Shown: piece after piece, positions 4,531 to 7,044 of the stretch
Layout: every line of letters begins with the position of its first letter
How positions within the stretch are numbered: the first letter of the stretch is position 1
Source of the DNA: an uncultured Clostridia bacterium
GTDB lineage: Bacteria; Bacillota; Clostridia; TANB77; CAG-508
Assembly: GCA_949746285.1 (NCBI GenBank)
Contig: CATJZH010000105.1
Location: 1-7,044, forward strand
Direction of reading: 5' to 3'
DNA: 7,044 nucleotides
The notes under the pieces: generated by a model
Databases searched by the model: none
What the model was told of the DNA's origin: nothing
Seen by the model: only the letters and a program-made list of their open reading frames with translations
Position numbers and translations under genes: made by a program

Positions 4531-6168
4531 ATGATAAACACTTTGCATATTAAAAATATAGGAATAATAGATGATGTTACAATTAGTTTAAATGAAGGAT
4601 TTAATGTATTAACAGGAGAAACAGGAGCAGGAAAAACACTTATAATAGGTTCACTTCAAATTTTATCTGGAGGAAGGTTTTCAAAAGAAATGATAAGAAA
4701 TGGAGAAAAGAATTCTTATGTTGAAGCTTGTTTATACTTACCTAATTCAGAATTTGAAGATGGAATGGTAGTAGTATCAAGAGAAATAAATATAAATGGT
4801 AAAAATATATGTAAAATAAATGGAAGATTAGTAACAGTATCAGAATTAAAAACATTTATGAGTCAAATAATCGATATACATGGACAAAATGAAAATCAGT
4901 CAATATTGGATATATCAACACATATAGACTTAATTGATGGTTACGCATCAAAAGAAATAAAAAATTATAAAGAAAAATATAAAAAATTATATGAAGAATA
5001 TCAAAACATAAAAACAGAGCTTGCAAAAAACTATGGTGATGATAGAGAAAAACAAAGAAAACTAGATTTATTAGAATATCAAATAAAAGAAATAGAAGAA
5101 GCAAAATTAAAAGAAGATGAAGAAGAGGAATTAGAAAATAAAAGAAAAATTATGATGGCATCAGAAAAAATAAGTACAAACCTAATGGAAGCTGAAAATC
5201 AAATAAATTCTAACATAATAGACAGTATAAATTCAGCAATAAAATCTTTAGCAAAAATAGAACAATATAATGAAGAGTACTCAAATTTAGCAAAAAGATT
5301 AAGAGACAGCTATTATGAAATTCAAGAAGTAGGAAGAGATTTAGAGACTTTTTCAGAGGATACATATTATGATGAAAAAGAGCAATCAGAAGTAGAAGTA
5401 AGATTAGATTTAATAAATTCTCTAAAAAGAAAATATGGAAATAATATATCTGAAATTTTAAGATATAAAGAAGAAATAAATAAAGAAATCTTCGAAATAA
5501 AAAATTTAGAGACATATGTTATTTCTTTGAAAAAGCAACAAACAGACATAGAAAAACAGATGATAGAAATTTCAGAAAAAATGCATAAAATAAGAGAAAA
5601 ATATTCAGAAGAATTAAGTACAAAAATAAATAAAGAATTAAAAGATTTAGAAATGAAAAATGCAAAGTTTAGTGTAAATATAGAATTTTTACAAGAAAAG
5701 TTTAATATTAACGGACTAGATAAAGTAGAGTTTATGATTTCTACAAATGTAGGAGATGAAGCTAAATCATTAATAAAAATAGCATCAGGTGGAGAAATGT
5801 CAAGAATAATGTTAGCAATAAAAAATGTTTTAACAGATGTAGACAAAATACCAGTAATAATATTTGATGAAATAGATACAGGAATAAGTGGAATTGCAGC
5901 TAATTCAACAGGAGAAAAAATGAAACAAATTTCTAAAAAACATCAAGTACTTTGTGTAACACACTTAGCTAGTATTGCAGCTAAAGGAGATTACAATTAT
6001 TTTGTAAGTAAAGAAGTAAAAGATGAAAAAACAAAAACAAAAATAAAATTATTAAGTGAGCAAGAAGTATTAGAAGAGATTGCTAGAATTTCAAGTGGAG
6101 CTATAACAGATATTTCAATAAATCATGCAAAAGAATTAAGAAAAATGGGGTTAAAAGAAATTGCATAA
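4531..6168 (+). CDS. recN: DNA repair protein RecN
   Basis: RecN is an SMC-like ATPase that gathers at double-strand breaks early in recombinational repair. The 545 residues carry Walker A GETGAGKT (29-36) within NVLTGETGAGKT, and the RecN Q-loop block DIHGQNENQSIL (115-126, usually HGQHEHQ). A long lysine- and glutamate-rich coiled-coil stretch runs from about 135 to 390. The C-terminal head follows, with the ABC signature ASGGEMSR (418-425), Walker B VIIFDEIDTG (442-451) and the H-loop region VTHLASIAA. Length is close to the usual 550-570. The N-terminus MINTLHIKNIGIIDD aligns with other RecN proteins, so ATG 4531 is right despite the poor ribosome binding site. It has a strong promoter with a LexA-like box and converges on sigK. 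The argR, spoIVB and spo0A genes that often surround recN in Firmicutes are not beside it here. Confidence 0.97.
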   Translation: MINTLHIKNIGIIDDVTISLNEGFNVLTGETGAGKTLIIGSLQILSGGRFSKEMIRNGEKNSYVEACLYLPNSEFEDGMVVVSREININGKNICKINGRLVTVSELKTFMSQIIDIHGQNENQSILDISTHIDLIDGYASKEIKNYKEKYKKLYEEYQNIKTELAKNYGDDREKQRKLDLLEYQIKEIEEAKLKEDEEEELENKRKIMMASEKISTNLMEAENQINSNIIDSINSAIKSLAKIEQYNEEYSNLAKRLRDSYYEIQEVGRDLETFSEDTYYDEKEQSEVEVRLDLINSLKRKYGNNISEILRYKEEINKEIFEIKNLETYVISLKKQQTDIEKQMIEISEKMHKIREKYSEELSTKINKELKDLEMKNAKFSVNIEFLQEKFNINGLDKVEFMISTNVGDEAKSLIKIASGGEMSRIMLAIKNVLTDVDKIPVIIFDEIDTGISGIAANSTGEKMKQISKKHQVLCVTHLASIAAKGDYNYFVSKEVKDEKTKTKIKLLSEQEVLEEIARISSGAITDISINHAKELRKMGLKEIA

Positions 6169-6212
6169 ACTTAAAAAGGTGGCAAAAGCCACCCTTTAAG
6201 TTATTTTATTCT
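6168..6212. terminator. Bidirectional terminator between recN and sigK
   Basis: GGTGGC (6178-6183) pairs with GCCACC (6188-6193) around an AAAA loop, and the stem continues with AACTTAAA (6168-6175) against TTTAAGTT (6195-6202) with a small internal asymmetry. ATTTTATTCTTTT follows on the plus strand. The A-run in the left arm gives a U-tract on the minus strand. It touches both stop codons. Confidence 0.85.
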
Positions 6213-6904
6213 TTTATTTCTTTAGCTAATTTACCAATTGCTTTAGTTTCAATCCTTGAAACATAAGATCTACTTATATTCATCATTTTAGCTATTTCTT
6301 TTTGAGTTTTGGGTTTCTTACCATTTAATCCAAATCGTAGTTCAATTATAAGCTTTTCTCTGTCTTTTAATATTTTTTTCATTTTTTCATATAGTATTTT
6401 TATTTTGAATTTTAAATCTACTTCATCTTCAACATTTCTTTCATTATTTTCTAAAACTTCTTGAAGAGTTACTTCGTTATCATCTTTATCTTTTCCAATT
6501 GGTTCATTAAGATATACATCATAAGCCCTTTTTTTGTTGCTTCTTAAATACATTAAAATCTCATTTTCAATGCATTTAGCAACATATGTAGCTAATTTAA
6601 AATTTTTGTCCATATCAAAACTATTTATTCCTTTTATTAAGCCAATACTTCCTATTGAAATTAAATCATCTTGTTCTACATTAGTTGATGCATATTTTTT
6701 TGAAACGTGAGCAACGAGTCTTAAGTTTCGTTCTATCAAAATATTTCTAGCTTCTCGATCTCCTTCTTTCATTTTTTTTAGATATAATTTTTCTTCTTCA
6801 GCAGATAGTGGTTCAGGAAACAAGTTGCTACTTTGTATATATCCAACACCAAATATAATTTGATTTAACAATATAAGAAGATTTGATATAAATAAACTAA
6901 ACAT
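6206..6904 (-). CDS. sigK: RNA polymerase sporulation sigma factor, pro-sigma-K
   Basis: SigK directs late mother-cell transcription (coat, cortex maturation and mother-cell lysis genes). The 232 residues begin with a hydrophobic stretch (about 1-21, FISNLLILLNQIIFGVG) followed by YIQSSNLFPEPLS. This corresponds to the Bacillus pro-sequence and its YVKNNAFPQPLS junction, so a membrane-bound inactive precursor cleaved near Gly21-Tyr22 is expected. Region 2 has NILIERNLRLVAHV (54-67), DDLISIGSIGLIKGI (79-93) and CIENEILMYLR (111-121). EPIGKDKDDNEVTL (134-147) and the region 4.2 helix-turn-helix ISRSYVSRIE (210-219) favour SigK over SigE. The reading frame is intact, with no skin-type insertion. 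GGAGGT lies six bases upstream of the ATG (complement of 6911-6916). An upstream CATACATAT on the same strand looks like a sigma-E -10. Confidence 0.93.
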   Translation of the reverse strand: MFSLFISNLLILLNQIIFGVGYIQSSNLFPEPLSAEEEKLYLKKMKEGDREARNILIERNLRLVAHVSKKYASTNVEQDDLISIGSIGLIKGINSFDMDKNFKLATYVAKCIENEILMYLRSNKKRAYDVYLNEPIGKDKDDNEVTLQEVLENNERNVEDEVDLKFKIKILYEKMKKILKDREKLIIELRFGLNGKKPKTQKEIAKMMNISRSYVSRIETKAIGKLAKEIKE

Positions 6905-6944
6905 TTATATACCTCCGTCATTTACATTAACCTATAATTTAAGT

Positions 6945-6953
6945 ATATGTATG
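6945..6953 (-). promoter_or_regulatory. Possible sigma-E type -10 element of sigK
   Basis: On the minus strand CATACATAT matches seven of eight positions of the sigma-E -10 (CATACAHT), about 42 bases before the start codon, giving a leader of about 36 bases. No good sigma-E -35 (KMATATT) was found 13-15 bases further upstream, so this rests on the -10 and on the known sigma-E control of sigK. Confidence 0.4.
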
Positions 6954-7021
6954 ATAATTTGCTTTGTGCCTGACCATAAGAAGAAAAAGAATTTATTAAA
7001 TGAAAAAAAGAATAAATAGTA

Positions 7022-7042
7022 TGATATAATAATGTTATTATA
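7022..7042 (+). promoter_or_regulatory. Possible promoter at the right edge, within an AT palindrome
   Basis: TGATATAAT (7022-7030) is an extended -10 on the plus strand and would serve a gene beyond the window. TATAATAA (7025-7032) is mirrored by TTATTATA (7035-7042), so a -10-like sequence is also present on the other strand. No convincing -35 was seen. Confidence 0.35.
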
Positions 7043-7044
7043 AA

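Noticed and set aside
5367..5846. Minus-strand open frame of 159 codons inside recN
   Set aside because: It is the complement of a strongly conserved recN coding stretch, rich in Phe, Ser and Ile, as expected from antisense of Lys/Glu codons, with no ribosome binding site noticed.
6206..6904. Reading the sigma factor as SigE
   Set aside because: FPEPLS after a hydrophobic leader, LVAHV, NEPIGKDKDDNE and ISRSYVSRIE fit SigK; SigE has a more basic pro-region and different residues at these places.

Overview
This window comes from a very AT-rich, spore-forming Firmicute, most likely an uncultured or gut-type member of the Clostridia. Three things point there: codon use dominated by A/T-ending codons with AGA for Arg; strong AAGGAGG-type ribosome binding sites and extended -10 promoters; and a sporulation sigma factor (pro-SigK). 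A short helix-turn-helix protein that looks SpoIIID-like fits the same picture. The species cannot be named from this sequence alone.

Layout. Bases 1-1085 hold accessory-type genes: the C-terminal part of a KilA-N domain protein, then a TmrB-like P-loop protein. Bases 1101-2408 are a tight ribosome-biogenesis pair: rbgA (50S assembly GTPase) and mrnC (Mini-ribonuclease III, 23S rRNA maturation, GTG start). A tRNA-Glu(CTC) gene at 2448-2522 has its own promoter, whose -35 lies on the mrnC stop codon, and a strong intrinsic terminator. A well-formed promoter then drives a 58-codon helix-turn-helix gene (2748-2924). This is separated from rdgB/HAM1 (2983-3606) by a perfect 30-base palindrome. 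Next is an unrecognised 139-residue gene (3724-4143) with its own promoter. The last third of its coding sequence has a base composition far from that of its neighbours.

Bases 4144-4530 carry no gene but are dense with signals: a terminator, two further long hairpins, a short AT-rich repeat, a sigma-A promoter and a LexA-like box at the start point of recN. recN (4531-6168, DNA repair) faces sigK (6904-6206, minus strand), and the two share a bidirectional terminator. Past sigK there is only promoter sequence up to the right edge.

How the genes fit together. rbgA, mrnC and the tRNA belong to translation and ribosome making. rdgB (nucleotide-pool sanitation) and recN (double-strand break repair, apparently SOS-controlled) belong to genome protection. 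sigK, and possibly the small HTH protein, belong to the mother-cell sporulation programme. I did not find a clearly new multi-gene system. The best candidates for something undescribed are the 139-residue gene with its odd composition, the multi-hairpin element behind it, and the small HTH gene with its palindrome.
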